From NCBI GenBank assembly GCA_016584495.1, contig WAID01000003.1, positions 1,240,001 through 1,304,000 on the forward strand: a stretch of 64,000 bases of DNA. Direction: 5' to 3'. A model generated the notes under the pieces. The model saw only the letters and a list, made by a program, of their open reading frames with translations. It did no database searches and was not told the origin of the DNA. Positions within the stretch are counted from its first letter, which is position 1; each line of letters opens with the position of its first letter. This document shows, piece by piece, positions 10,301 to 22,083 of the stretch. The stretch comes from Celoporthe dispersa (Eukaryota; Ascomycota; Sordariomycetes; Diaporthales; Cryphonectriaceae). A program made the translations under genes and the position numbers.

Positions 10301-13300
10301 CGTGCTCATGCTGCGACGTCCTGCGGACAACTTGACGCGAGGTACCATCCAGACGCATCGCTGGTGCATGTCTCTCTTCCCGAGCTTGTACCTTCTATGC
10401 TTTTGCATGGCGTTACACAACGTGACTCATATGAGTATGGGCGATGGACGGGAAGAGAACAGGTATTGTGATGATGATCGCGGCCAGAGGATTGGGCTAC
10501 GCCATGTACGTGACCTGGGAAGAGACGCCACATTGACGCAGCCCGGCCGCGCCAGACCACTGGACACGAGCAAGGAAAAAAAGAAATTGATAATTCATAT
10601 GGGTAATGCGGACCGTGCTGCAGCATAACACCGATGCCTCTTCAAGTACCGGTGCATTCTGGAGATAGGAAAGCCAGCCACCTTGAAAAGCAAGTGTCAT
10701 GGTGTCCTACAGGTGGAAGAAGGACAAATGTAAGCGCTTTTCGACCTGGGTTGGTCTGGCACGGGAGCTATTTATGGGTCACATCGTGCATAGCAACCAA
10801 CCCTTGCCTTGCAGCAGAGAAGTCGTGTTGATTGTCGTGATGAGGGCAGGATATCTCGAGTAGTCTGATTTGAAATTGGTCAATAATATATCTTCTCTCC
10901 TAGAAAGGGAGAAAAAGAAAGAGAAGAAAAAAAAGATCAGTGAGACGATCTCATGTCTGAGAGAGATAGTAAGTACAAGATCTGTGCTGGGCAGTGCGGG
11001 CAGACAGGCGGAGTGGTGAGTATAGTACTATCACGGGCCATTGTAACCCGAAATAGTAATCCATGAGACCCGTTTGCCTCGAGATGCTGTTCAGATGTTT
11101 GCAGCGCTATAGCGCGGATTAATTCCGTGTTTCTCTGAAGCTTCCCATGTCTGCATGACTGACTAGCCCTGGAGCTCTAGACTATGGGATGGTGCGCATG
11201 AACGCCTGCAGATCTGGTTGACGGCGATCAGCAATTCTTTCACCGAGAAGTGCACAGGCACCACTGCCTCTGGTGGTGATAGCTCATGCCGTCTTTCATA
11301 AGCCGGCGCCACGGCTACAGCGACGTTGAGCTGGCCGGCCGGACGAGACGTCCCTACCTGAACGGGCCTCGCGGCATCGCAGCCGTTATTAGACATCGTG
11401 ATTCTGTAGCATATAACGGAGGAATCCTATCTGGAGGACCTCGGCACCTTGCTGTTCATCGACACGGACCCCTACGCACCCTGGCTCATGCGACGAACAC
11501 GTTGCGTTCTTCCTGGTCTTCTTGTGCTGCATCGCGTTGCTGCTGTTCGTGTCACTGCTGTTCCAACGCTCCTGACCGGCCGCCCGCGGCATCGAGGCGT
11601 GGGTCATGTTTCACTACTCCTCTGACAGACGTACGGACTGGGTACTATAGCCCAGATACGCCTCACTACACGCCGTGGCGGTGGCGCTCCTCTGGAGGTC
11701 GGGGAATCCGAGGTAAGGCCTGTCTTCACCTGGTGCAATGGCCGTTGCGCCCTCAACGGGTCCAAGAGCCATCTCGGCAGCCATGATGCTGCCCATCCTG
11801 CATCGTGGCGCCGGGCCCTCGCCCGGACCCTGGCCAGCGCGATCTGGCTAGTCGACCCCTCGTAGAGGTTTTATCACCCGCCTCCCAGAATGTCAGGCTT
11901 TGCTAGGTAACTGTCGTACAGGCTGGGGGGTTAGGCTCAGCTGCGTCACGGGTGGAGGCCGCTTGTCTTCTCACTGTAGCAATACATACTCTGCAGTCCG
12001 CTGCAGCATATAGACCAGCTTTCCTTGCGTGCATGCCACATATCTCTGCTTGCTAGTAGTAAATCAGCGACCTCAATAAGTAACGGCTTTGGTTTTTCCA
12101 TTTCACGCGTAACGGCCTCGGATATGACTGCTACAATGGGTAGCTTACCGTTGATGTAGACGGATTATTCGCGGCTGTAACCTGGAAAAGAAGAGTCGAT
12201 AATCTCGACTCAATTTACAAGTCCCATGCAGGCCCCTGGATAACACGCTGTACAGACATCGTCGATCCACAGAAGAGCTTCAGCGGCTCCCTACCGAATC
12301 TCTAGGCCCACCTTTTGTCCTGGTGAATTCCACGATTGGTTCGAGGTGTCGTATACCAGGAACGCATGCGGACTGTCGTGGTTGTGTTATTTCCGGATAG
12401 GCAGACAGACCCACCTTGGCACCCTTGGCGTCTTGGGCACCAGCGCCGCCTCCGGGGTTCCTCGACACGTTGGGCTCTGTGATCGGCCTGATTCCACAAG
12501 CGAACTGCGACATGCTTTAGCATCGGAGCACGGGCGGAAGCAGCTTGTCGACTCGGTGGAGAGAGACTCGAGCACGGACTGGCGGGTGCATCCACGTCCG
12601 CCGCTCGGAGAAGAACGGTCCTGTTTGTCTCATGCATGCACTTTCTTCCTGCGTCTGGCACACGCACCCAAATTTACCCGTTAGCAAATAAGGCCCTACA
12701 CGGGAACGCTGGACAGCAGACTTAGCTGAATTGAATTCCTCGTACGCACGATGAAAACATTCTTCAGGATCTGGTTGCTGATGGTAGTACAGTGTGGGTC
12801 CTTTTTCTTTTTTCTCTCTGCTGACACCTCTCTGCAAAGCCGTCAGCCAATAATGCGAGGCCAAGGGTGGTGAGACCACAGCTTGGTTGGGCCCCCTGGA
12901 TTTGTGATCGCCTGCAGAGGTGCCGGCTCAGCCGCCTCACTTATGCGCTCTGGCGGTCAGCGGACAAGCTGCGACTGAGAGGCTTGTCTCCCGGCTCAGG
13001 TTCCCCCCCATGCGGTCTTCGGGGGGCTTGGCGTCTTGTTTGCATTCTTAAGTCAAGGTGTCTCCAGAACTTGTCTTCGTGCCAGAGTAATGTGTCTTAT
13101 GGCGACCCAGCACACGTTGATGTGTCGTGTCGTGCTGGTCCAGCACATGTCTGGCAGTGGCCTCTGGAACGCGATATGTAGGATACCCGCAGTGACGATG
13201 CTCGTCTTTGCCAGGTATCTAGACTCGTTTTTTCCTTCTTTTTTGTTATGGGGACAAAATCTTCCAGATGTACCATGTACCATGTAGTTGATACCTCCCT

Positions 13301-15425
13301 TGCTACCCCTCAGTCCCTGCAACCAGAGACCGGGGAAAGATCAGCTCGTAAAGGGGGGTACAACCTACGGCCCGTGATTTTGATCCAGAATAAACCCTTG
13401 CATGTTTCGGGAAGCAATGGCACACCCAGGTAATTGACAGCTTGTTGGCTGTGAAGATGAAGATGAAGATAAAGGTCTCGTTGAGTGTATGATATCTGTT
13501 GACGTCCGAATTTACTATGTAGCACCAGTGGAGGGGTAGGTGGACCATATTGGCTCCAGACTTCAGCCAACAACAGCAGAACGCAAACACGTACACACAG
13601 AGAGAAAGAAGGAGGCGATGGGCCAGCCAGACGCTGGGTTGGATGCCACCACATAGATGACACGGCCGGGCTGCGGCACGGCACGCGGGGTGGACAGTGA
13701 GCGATAGCCCACAGCTTGGCGAGAGGCCAGAAGCACCGCCACGTCGATGGCTGCTGCAGAAGGATTACCACGTCGGCGACCGTTATGCCCTCGTCGTCGC
13801 GGAAGCCATGACGAGCCGCGAGCGTCCAGACCTCGATCCTGGCCGGTAGCCTCGACGCATGCGGGGCAAGAGAAAAGAAACAGGGCCTGTGCCGTGTGGC
13901 ATAACGTCTCACGAGCCGCGGAGATGACTCGGGGAATAAGGACACGAGACACGGCACGACAGCTGTCCTGCTATCAGAAAGAAGCGGCTGTACTCTGGCC
14001 CCCGGTCAGCCAGCCAGAGGCAGGCCGACTACCGGATCGGTCACGACCTCGATCGAGAGAATGGAGGAGGAGAGAGGGATGCGTTGGCAGACCAGCAGGG
14101 CACGATGGGGCGTTGTCGGATTGGAAGCATTGTCTCACAGCGGAATCTCGAGTGTCCGATGCAGAAGCCAGCCCTTGCGTTGTCGGCCGCGAGGGCAGAT
14201 GGCACGAGCAGGTAACGGAGCTGTACCGGACATGCTGCCGCCGCGGGGGGTGGGGTGGTGTTATTCGATAGTGACTTGTTGTTTTCATTTTCCGGATGAA
14301 GGATGGATACTCCTCGCGAGGAGGTTGCCCGACCCGGGGTTGGGGAGAAGCACTGTTCTTGACGTGTCCTCCTCGGCAGGATCCAGCAGGCTGCCGACTG
14401 TTGACGGGTATTGTGCTGTACATAGTAAGCGAACACTCCAAGCATGGCTGATCGGCGGCTCGACCGTATTGCAGCTGAGCGAGCGACCTGGTCTGAACCC
14501 CCCCTCGCTCGTCACCCCAGTCCTGCTACCGCACGCGTCTAGCCTCCTGACCTTCTCACCTTTTCTTCTTTGGGCTTTTTGGGTTATACTTCTCTCTCAT
14601 GGACAGGGAGGGAAGACAGAAGATTCCTGCCCATGTCTGGTGGCAGGCAACGTTTCCAGCCCGAACCAGGACTAGGAAGTGTTGTGACACACAACCTCTC
14701 TTCCCCTCTCCGTCGTGAGATCATGTGCGGTACCGTGACATCTTCTCCCTGGACGGGCGATGGATTCCGTGCTGCAGAGTACTTCTTTTCAAAAGAAGGA
14801 ATAGTAAGGCAGCCAGTCGGGTAGCTCAAGGGCCGGCGAAGTGATAGATGAACAGCGCTGCTGGCTGTCAAAGAAGCCCGGGGGAGGGGGCCGTGGGAAG
14901 GAGGAGTTGCTGTGACATCTCACGAGGCGGCGCAGAGCTGCTGGCTGGGCTCCGTTTTAGCGTTGTAGCTTAATCACAGAGCATCAGGGAGCTAGAGGTT
15001 ACAGCGGTGGTGGGGGTGGTAAATTGGGGCTATGGCGCTGTGGAGTTTTAGTGCGTGCCATAGGGGTGCGCCTGGTGCAGTGTGGGTATATGTAACCCGT
15101 TGAGCTCCACCTAACTCTGGACCAGCCCAATTCTTTCCCCAGACTCTTCAGCCAAGACGAACTACATACTGTCTAGAACCTATCTCTATCTCTGTGCAGA
15201 TCTGCGCTTGTCACCTGGGGGGCCTCGACTCGCCGCTGTCATCATTTCCCCTTCTACACACGCACTGGCATTCCTTTTCCCGCTGATCCTGCTCCTGCCG
15301 GACCACTTCTCGTCGGCCCCAGCCTTGACACACCGCGACGACGACAGCCACCACGACGACGACGACGACGACAACGACCGACGAGTTATCGAGACCACAA
15401 GAGAGAGAATCTTGGGCCCGAAAAG
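9355..15425. other. Gene-poor region
   Basis: About 6 kb with no convincing gene on either strand; open frames are short and overlap antisense ones. A CT dinucleotide run lies at 10272-10299. Stretches near 11400-11800 (plus) and 12280-12880 (minus) look weakly coding, for example a hydrophobic helix-like stretch FFLVFLCCIALLLFVSLLF near 11510-11565, but frames break repeatedly. The last 250 bases are the CT-rich leader of the bZIP gene and include a GAC trinucleotide run at about 15349-15373. Confidence 0.45.
10272..10299. repeat. CT dinucleotide microsatellite
   Basis: About 14 uninterrupted CT units in the gene-poor region. Confidence 0.9.
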
Positions 15426-16894
15426 ATGAGTTACTCGCAGGCTCCGTTCTACCCCGCCGTGTACCCCCCCTACAGCCAGTTCCCCATGGGCATCTCGCCT
15501 ATGACGCCCTCCCACCCCGACTCCGCCGGATCGCACGAGTTCAATAATATGTCTTCCTCGGTAAGAAGATCAGTTCTATCCTCGGAGCTGCCCCGGAGCG
15601 CGAAGCGTCCTTTCTCGTTCCTTTGTTCGATTGTGTTGGTTCTGATCTTAGTCTTTTCTTTTTTCTCCCACTTCTTTTCTTCGCGCTCTGGAGCCCACTT
15701 CACTAGTGGCCGTTTCCTCGTGCCTGGGGCTTACACATGTCTTACTCAGAACCCCTTCGACAATTACCAAGGCGAATATCCATTCCAGAACTTCAATAAC
15801 AACCCATACGCCGGCCCTGCCTTCGCGGCCCCCCAGCCTACCCCCTCCTTCTCGAACTCCCCCACACCTCCCAACAACAGTACACAGACAACCGTTTTCC
15901 AGAACGGCCCACCGCAAACGCAGCACCAGCATCAGCAGCAGCACCAGCCGCCGCCACAGCCTCAGCAGCCTCAGCAGCCTCCGCCTCAGCAGCAGCAGCA
16001 GCAGCAGCAGCAGCTGCCCCTGCCCCAGGACTTCCATGGCGCCGACCTCTCCAACCCTGTGTTCAACCCAGCCCCGGTTCCGGCCCCGGTTCCGGCCCCG
16101 GCCCCGTACGTGGACGGTCCTGCCATGACCAACGTTAATATCGAACCCAAGAAGGACGCCGAGCGCAGAAGCAACAGCGCTCGTGGCTCCCACTCGGCGG
16201 AGGAGGAGGAGGAAGAGGAGGTCATCAACCCGAACCAGGCTAAGCGCAAGGTCCAGAACCGCAATGCGTAAGTGATACATACACGAGATGGACATATATA
16301 TCAACGCTTGCTCTAGACCTACAGCCCGGCTAACGCCTGCTACTCACTCCTCACAGGCAGCGGGCCTTTCGGGAGCGCAAGGAGCGCCACGTCAAGGACC
16401 TGGAGACCAAGGTCGCGGACCTCGAGCAGGCACGGTACACGACAACTACCGAGAACGAGAAGCTCAAGAAGGACCTACAAAAGGCCAATACCGAGAACGA
16501 GATCCTGCGAGCGACGGCGGCAGCAGCGCCGCCGGTGGCAAATGCTGTCTACAGCGGCTACGGCTACCCCGATTTTGGCCCAACCACAACCGGCCCCATG
16601 CACTATAACCCGACCGACTTCTACACCAGCCTGCTCGCGAACCACGCAGGCAAGCGGCCCAGCCACCGCATCCGCACCACGCCAGATGGCATCCGGCTGT
16701 ACGGCGCCGGTGCCACCTGGGAGTATATCATCGGACACGACCTCTACAAGCAGGGGCTCGTCGACGTCGGTGACATTAGCAACCGCCTGCGGTACAAGGC
16801 CGTGTGCGACGGGCAAGGCCCGGCCTTTGACGAGAAGACTATCAACGATGCCATCGAGCAGAGTGTCGGGAGCGGAAGCGACAGGCTGATCTGA
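15426..16894 (+). CDS. AP-1/Yap-type bZIP transcription factor
   Basis: This is a DNA-binding regulator of the fungal Yap/Fcr3 group. Exons: 15426-15560, 15750-16267, 16357-16894. The N-terminal half is disordered, with a poly-Gln tract (CAG run near 15990-16010), PVPA repeats and an acidic patch. The basic region KRKVQNRNAQRAFRERKERH spans intron 2 and has the Yap-type N-x-x-AQ-x-x-FR signature, followed by leucine-zipper heptads. The C-terminus carries the conserved block seen in Fcr3-like factors (GAGATWEYIIGHDLYKQGLV, then RLRYKAVCDGQGP). Intron 2 (16268-16356) has GTAAGT, CTAAC and CACAG signals. Intron 1 (15561-15749, 189 bp) is a multiple of three and contains no stop, so retention would insert 63 residues including a hydrophobic segment. 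No frame damage is seen. Family call is firm; the target pathway cannot be told. Confidence 0.88.
15980..16012 (+). repeat. CAG/poly-Gln tract in the bZIP gene
   Basis: A run of nine CAG codons interrupts a Pro/Gln-rich coding stretch and encodes a glutamine tract of the kind common in fungal transcription factors. Confidence 0.85.
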
Positions 16895-18649
16895 AAAGAC
16901 AGAGCCGTCAGGTTGACGAGTGATGGTGCTGTACACATGCGTGTCCCCCCACCGGGCTCCTCAAGCGACACAGATTGTCACCGGGACGCCGCCGGGAATC
17001 ATGCTCAGAGGGTTTTCTCAAAAGTCCGCAGAATTACATCCACTTTCTTGGGGCGTTACGAAGGTGAAAGGGGGCTGCGACGACCTGGTGCCGCAGGACC
17101 TTACAACAAGGATGTAGGGGACTGCGAAGAGCAGCAGCTCATGTGTTCAGAGTGGAGAGGAGCTCAAGTCCGCCGCCTCTTCGACCGTCGACAAGCAACT
17201 CAAGAGTACCTCTCTGCCTCACGGCCGTGTTGACTGACAGGGCTCTTCGGCATTTGCCCCCCCCCCTCTTTCCCCCCCTCTACACGATAAGGGCACTTAG
17301 CGAGGAGTTTTTATTTTATTTTGGGAGGGATATCTAAGGAGTGAAATGGACACTGCACAGGATTTGACGGTATTTAAAGGGCATGGACAAAAGGAGAATG
17401 GTCATTCGCTAATGAGACGCTGAGGAGTCTGAAATTTGTTGTGATGCTATTAGGGGAACCAGCAGCGCTTGGGAGGTCCTCGAGGAGTTCGTTCGCTTCT
17501 TCTACCCCCTACCTTTGAACTTATCTTTTTCCCTTTTTTCCGAGTTTTAACTCATTCGCATAATTTACCTTGTTTCAACTGCCTACTCCCAAAGGAGGTA
17601 TGTAATTTAGTGCTCTATCTAAGGGATCATTACCCACGTCCTTTGGAGATTTGTAGCTAGTGAGCCAGTCTCCTTCCTAACCGGCCTTGAGAGAGCGACT
17701 GAGAGCCCGTCGTATGTCGATGAGGTCACAATGACTGCCCACCTCGATGCTGTTCTCGCTCAATCTTCTCGCAGGCTGTGTCTCTGTCCTTCGTTCATGG
17801 CTCGGCTTTCGTCCGGGGCTCCTTGATGTGCCTCCATCGTGAGAGCTCGTGGGCGCGGTACATCATCTGGCTCAGCAGGTCGGTGAGGCTAGGCCGAAGT
17901 CTCCTGATGACTACATGTGGAAGCAATGCAAAGGATCCTGGAGTCTGGTGCTCACAAACGCGGCCACCTAGGCCCGTGTCCTCCGTGCTCCGTTCTCGAT
18001 GGTAATGATCGTCATGGCTTGCACGTCGGAACGCCTGGTCTGAACTATCGTGGTATTGTGCGCGGCCGTACATGGTGCCACGCAGGGTCAAGGTACTGAG
18101 CCGGTAGAAGGCCCGCTCGAGAGAAAATCAAGCAACCTCGAACCGCAATGTCTAAAAGCCTCGCCTGTCTGTATGTACACCTCGGACAACGATTCAAGAA
18201 TTCATGAAGTTCCCTCTTTTCCCACCACGTCTTTAACGCCCAGCCACCAAGAATTATGTCTCCCCCCCCGGCCCTCCCCTTGTACACACCTGATTTTCCT
18301 ATCGTGAGCCCTATGTCATCATATTCATGTGTCAGATCACCGCATTTGCACTCATTACTTTCCTTAAAACAAGAGGCGTGGCCTTCTTGGTTTCCTAGTC
18401 CACTCGCAGCCCTTGGAACACCACAATCATAGACAAAGAGTCGTGGTCACAGGATTGCCAGCATGTAGATTTGACGTGGGGCGACGTGGCTGATCGGAGC
18501 ACCGGCGAGTGCATGCAAGGTGCGACAAGTCGATGATGCAGCTGCACGAACAACGCATACGGCAATGCATGAAGCCTGCTCCAGAACAGCCACTCCTTGT
18601 CCTCTTCATCCACCCTTTTTCTCGTCTCACGATCTGGTTAGTTCGTGGT
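16895..18649. other. Intergenic region between converging bZIP and CPT1/EPT1 genes
   Basis: The two genes point toward each other, so this 1.75 kb should hold both 3' ends. Only short overlapping open frames and a few T- and C-rich runs are seen (around 17255-17330 and 17520-17545). No gene is supported. Confidence 0.5.
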
Positions 18650-20077
18650 CTATTGCGCCTTCTTTCCATTCGCGGTAGGTTCCACGTAGGGGTGCTTGAT
18701 ACGCAAGCACCAGATGTCGAGATAGTCGCATATCGTAACGATGACATCAACGACGAAGGAGCCGTACACGCCAATCGAAACACCCAGCATAAGGAACATG
18801 TAGGCGACCTGGTACACGTCGTCACCAAGAGCGGAAGGCCAGCCGAGCCAGGGGCGTCCGAACTCGTACTGCAGCCAAGGACCAAGAGAGTCAAAGACGC
18901 CATATGCCAAGGGGGAGGACCAGCACGTTCGTGTACGGAAAGTCGAGCTTGACCAGGTGCGCGGTGATCATCTGTCCGACGGAGTAGGCGTTGACCAGGC
19001 CGCAGAACAGGGCAAAGGGGACCAGGTGGTTGTGCAGGATGTTGGGCTGCAGGAGCAGGTAGGACACGATCAAGGCCCAGGTCACAAAGAAGGGCACCAG
19101 GCCGACCAGTGCGTAGCGGCTCCGGTCGCCCCGCGCACGTCGGGCCTTGATGACGTTCCGACAGGACTCGAGAGTGTTCAGGCACAGGACCGCGAAGCCC
19201 TGCACCAGGTTCCAGTCAACGAAGGACATGTTGTAGATGCAGTCCGGGATGAACGGCGCTTGAGGGACACCGATGGTCTCGAGCATCGAGTTGGCCCAGA
19301 TGTGTCCACCGCCAAAGTAGCCCGTGGCTGCGTAGATGACGCAGATAATCAAGACACCCTCAACCGGTCCGTTAACGATTCCGAGTGTGAGCGTCTTGGT
19401 GTGGTACTCGTCCCAGGTCTGAACATAAAAGGTCAGGAGTGCTGCAGCACCATGTCAGCCGACGAATAGTCTATATACGGGGCCTAGCCCCTCCTATCAA
19501 GCGCCCTAGGTGGTATAACGTACAGCAGAACAGCATCGCGACCGTTTTCCAGCCCTGGCCAAGATTGTTGCATCCCGCGAAGAGCAGGACCTCGAGGGAG
19601 GTGTTGAGCGCGTCGACGCCGTGGTCAAAGAGTTCTCCGAGAGGTCCGCTCTGGTGTGTGCGGCGTCTAGCAGACAGGGCATCATTGTCAGTCTTCTTCT
19701 GCCTCCCAAAGTCCCCGTCCGAGGGATGCCAGAACCCACGGTCGAGGGCTGGCCGAGGGCGTTGACACTTACGCCTGCGAGCCGTCCACGGCATCAAAGG
19801 TCTGGTACAGGAACAGCCCGACTGCCCAGCTGTAGTAGACCCATGTAGGGCAGTCCTGGTCGAGGTTGGGGTTGAACCAGAGCAGCGTCCAGAAGTTGAA
19901 GATGACGAACATGAAGCCGGTGAGGGTGATGAGGTTGGGCGCCATCGACATAGGGAAACACTTGATGACCACATTTGTGTAGAAGGGCTTGAGGATGTAC
20001 TTGGACGTGAGAGACCGGTCGACTGCCGAGTACTTGTACTCCTTGAGCCCCGGCAGCTTCTCCTGCCGGACGTACAT
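18650..20077 (-). CDS. Choline/ethanolamine phosphotransferase (CPT1/EPT1 family), with an apparent frameshift
   Basis: This enzyme joins CDP-choline or CDP-ethanolamine to diacylglycerol, the last step of the Kennedy pathway, in ER/Golgi membranes. Exons: 20077-19773, 19666-19524, 19441-18650. The CDP-alcohol phosphotransferase signature DG-x2-AR-x8-G-x3-D-x3-D is complete and spans intron 1 (DAVDGSQA / RRTHQSGPLGELFDHGVD). Several membrane helices follow, with YVQTWDEYHTKTLTLG and GPVEG as family landmarks. Both introns (19772-19667 and 19523-19442) have CTGAC branch points. At a five-base G run on the plus strand (18911-18915) one base must be dropped to continue from NVLVLPL into AYGVFDSLGPWLQ; otherwise the protein loses its last 80 or so residues. 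A deleted C-terminal helix would be unusual for a housekeeping enzyme, so a sequence error is likely. Choline versus ethanolamine preference cannot be read from this. Confidence 0.88.
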
Positions 20078-20691
20078 GGCTGCGAGCGATGTGTCTCTGT
20101 GTGATCTGTGGTGTTTGGTTTGTCGGTGGTATCGGGGGATGCTGTCGGTCGCGATCGCTCTGCGGTTGCTGGGCTGAGCTGGGCTAGCTTGCGTTGACAG
20201 AAGAAAGAGCTGACCAGCAATGTGGCATCGGATGGCGATAGTACTCGGCAGAAGTTAGAGACAAGGCGCAAACTCTGCGGTGGAGGACAAGTAACCGGGT
20301 GGATGTTTTCCTGGGTTGTTCGCGACCCGCCAACCTGTACGCGTTTGCTTGCTTCCCTCCACCAAATTTTAGCTCGGCCTTGGATGCAGTCAGACATCGT
20401 CATAGGGTGCGCAACATCCCTGCCCGGCACTAAACTTGGCGCTTTTCTTGAGCGCCCGGGAGTCCCCGATAAGTACACTAAAGTGGGATTTCGTGGGGCT
20501 TATCTAATCGACGAATCTAAAGTTGCTCAGAGACGGGATTTATTAATTTCTTCTCCTTTTCATGCCACTAATCATATTGAACTCTTATGCGACGAACACA
20601 CCAGGTATCGACTCATAATCGATACCGTCTCGAATCCAGGCTTTTTCTGCATTCAGCAATAGCTTGGCGCAAACTGTATGTGAATTCTGCC
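20078..20691. other. Intergenic region upstream of CPT1/EPT1
   Basis: About 600 bases holding the CPT1/EPT1 promoter and the 3' side of the GT32 relic. A GTATGTAC donor-like site at about 20724 and a CTGAATGCAG acceptor-like site at about 20650 would allow a short extra 3' exon of the GT32 gene, but its product does not look conserved. Confidence 0.35.
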
Positions 20692-21546
20692 CTAGCCCAT
20701 CCCATTCCCGCAACATTGGACATGTACATACTTGTCCCAGCTCACCTGCTGCCAAAGATGCTGTACTGTAGCTCGCTCGTCGACCTCCCCTGGCCCCTCG
20801 AAGAGAGCAGGCAGGTCGTCCCAGCTCGGCCTATAGAACGAGGCCTCCGGCTCGATATGGATAGGCAGCTCGGGCCGCTCGCGCGCGAGGACAGCCGGGA
20901 GCATAGTTGAGGCCCGCTCCCACTCGTCGCTGTTGTAGACCTCGGGGTACTGACGGAGCCACTCGCCCAGGAATGCAGCTCCTGGGGAACCCATAACTGC
21001 CGCATTTCGGAGCTTAGGGTGGTCGATGCTGTGCTTGCTTGGTGCTTCACGGCCCATGACAAATTCATGGCGTAGCATGTCGTCAACTGGCCGCACCGCG
21101 AGGGTGTCAATCTCCAAGTAGATGCCGCCACGGTCGAGCAGCAAGTGCATCAAGATGTGATCCGCCCTGTGTGCGTAGTGGTGGATGGGCTTGTCGGCGC
21201 GCCATTGGGTAGGCGGCTCGACCTGATCTATCTCGTCGATGAGCGGTCCAACCCGTTCTCACCAGGGCCCGCGTGGACCGCCGTGGAGATAGAGCACGAT
21301 CTTGTCCGGACGGAGGACAGCTCTGGCGCTCGTGACGGCAGCAAAGTGGAGGGAGGGCATGAGCTCGTTACCCGCTTTTACGAGATATATAAAGTGGGTG
21401 ATCTTGGGAGTGCGCGTTGGCCCGCTAAGATCCATTCTGTCGTATGAACAGCCAGCTATCCGCGTGGTGCTCTTGGCGCTGCTCTCCCTGGTACAGAAAT
21501 CCATCTCACTCGCAGGTGCTACTGAGCGTGTGAAGAACGAGGGCAA
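20692..21546 (-). pseudogene. GT32-like glycosyltransferase with an in-frame TGA
   Basis: The sequence matches the fungal sugar-transferase family with a DXD motif (GT32, Och1-like). Landmarks in order are KITHFIYLVKAG, KIVLYLHGGPRGPW, PIHHYAHRADHILMHLLLDR, GGIYLEIDTLAVRP and SPGAAFLGEWLRQYPEVY. The frame is open on both sides of a TGA at 21259-21261, at the position where family members usually have a second Trp (GPW-W-ERV). A single G-to-A change from TGG explains it. The first acidic residue of the DXD motif is Glu (E-I-D). No convincing ATG start is present at the 5' end; the sequence upstream (to about 21730) stays partly coding-like but meets another TGA. The C-terminus after WDKY may lie in a further exon. 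Most likely a dead or dying gene. Confidence 0.7.
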
Positions 21547-22083
21547 CTCGTGGCCCGTGATCAGAAGAGCGATGACCGAGACTTCAGAGCCTGCTTCGTC
21601 TGTTCACAACCCTGGCCGCGAGACGAGCGCCGACAGATCGTTTCGGCCGTCGACATCAGGCGCGTCAGGCTCTATCCAGGACCGCACGAAGCGCAGCCCC
21701 GTCGCTGCTAGCCTTGGCGAGGAGCACATATCCGAGCGCCGCAAGCCGAAGGTTCCTTTCCTTGGACACAATTAGAGAAGAGAGGAGCATCCTTCCTAAT
21801 GTATTGCATTCCACTGCATATTATAGCGCTGCGTATCATAATCAGTCACATAAGCCGAACACTGGAGTACGTAAGCATAATATCACGTGTTAGGTCCTGT
21901 CACCTGCCTAATTCCTTGCGATCCATGTGACGGGCATACTTAAGTACTGCATGTCAAAATCACCCCTACTGTCACGGCGCACCAATATTATCGCGTCAAA
22001 ACCCGCCCTGGGCACTATATTCTGTAATTACTGAGGCATAGCGTGTGACTGCGTGTGCTCAAGTGGGGATTGTCTCGAGATTG
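21547..22083. other. Spacer between the GT32 relic and the sulfotransferase gene
   Basis: AT-richer than its surroundings from about 21780 to 22030. The part next to the GT32 relic may be its degraded 5' end. Nothing else is recognised. Confidence 0.4.

Noticed and set aside
13310..13957. 215-codon minus-strand frame in the gene-poor region
   Set aside because: No recognisable domain, overlaps other equally long frames, and lacks intron or promoter signals.
18427..19185. 252-codon minus-strand frame over CPT1/EPT1
   Set aside because: Lies in a different frame from the conserved membrane-enzyme reading and has no matching motifs.
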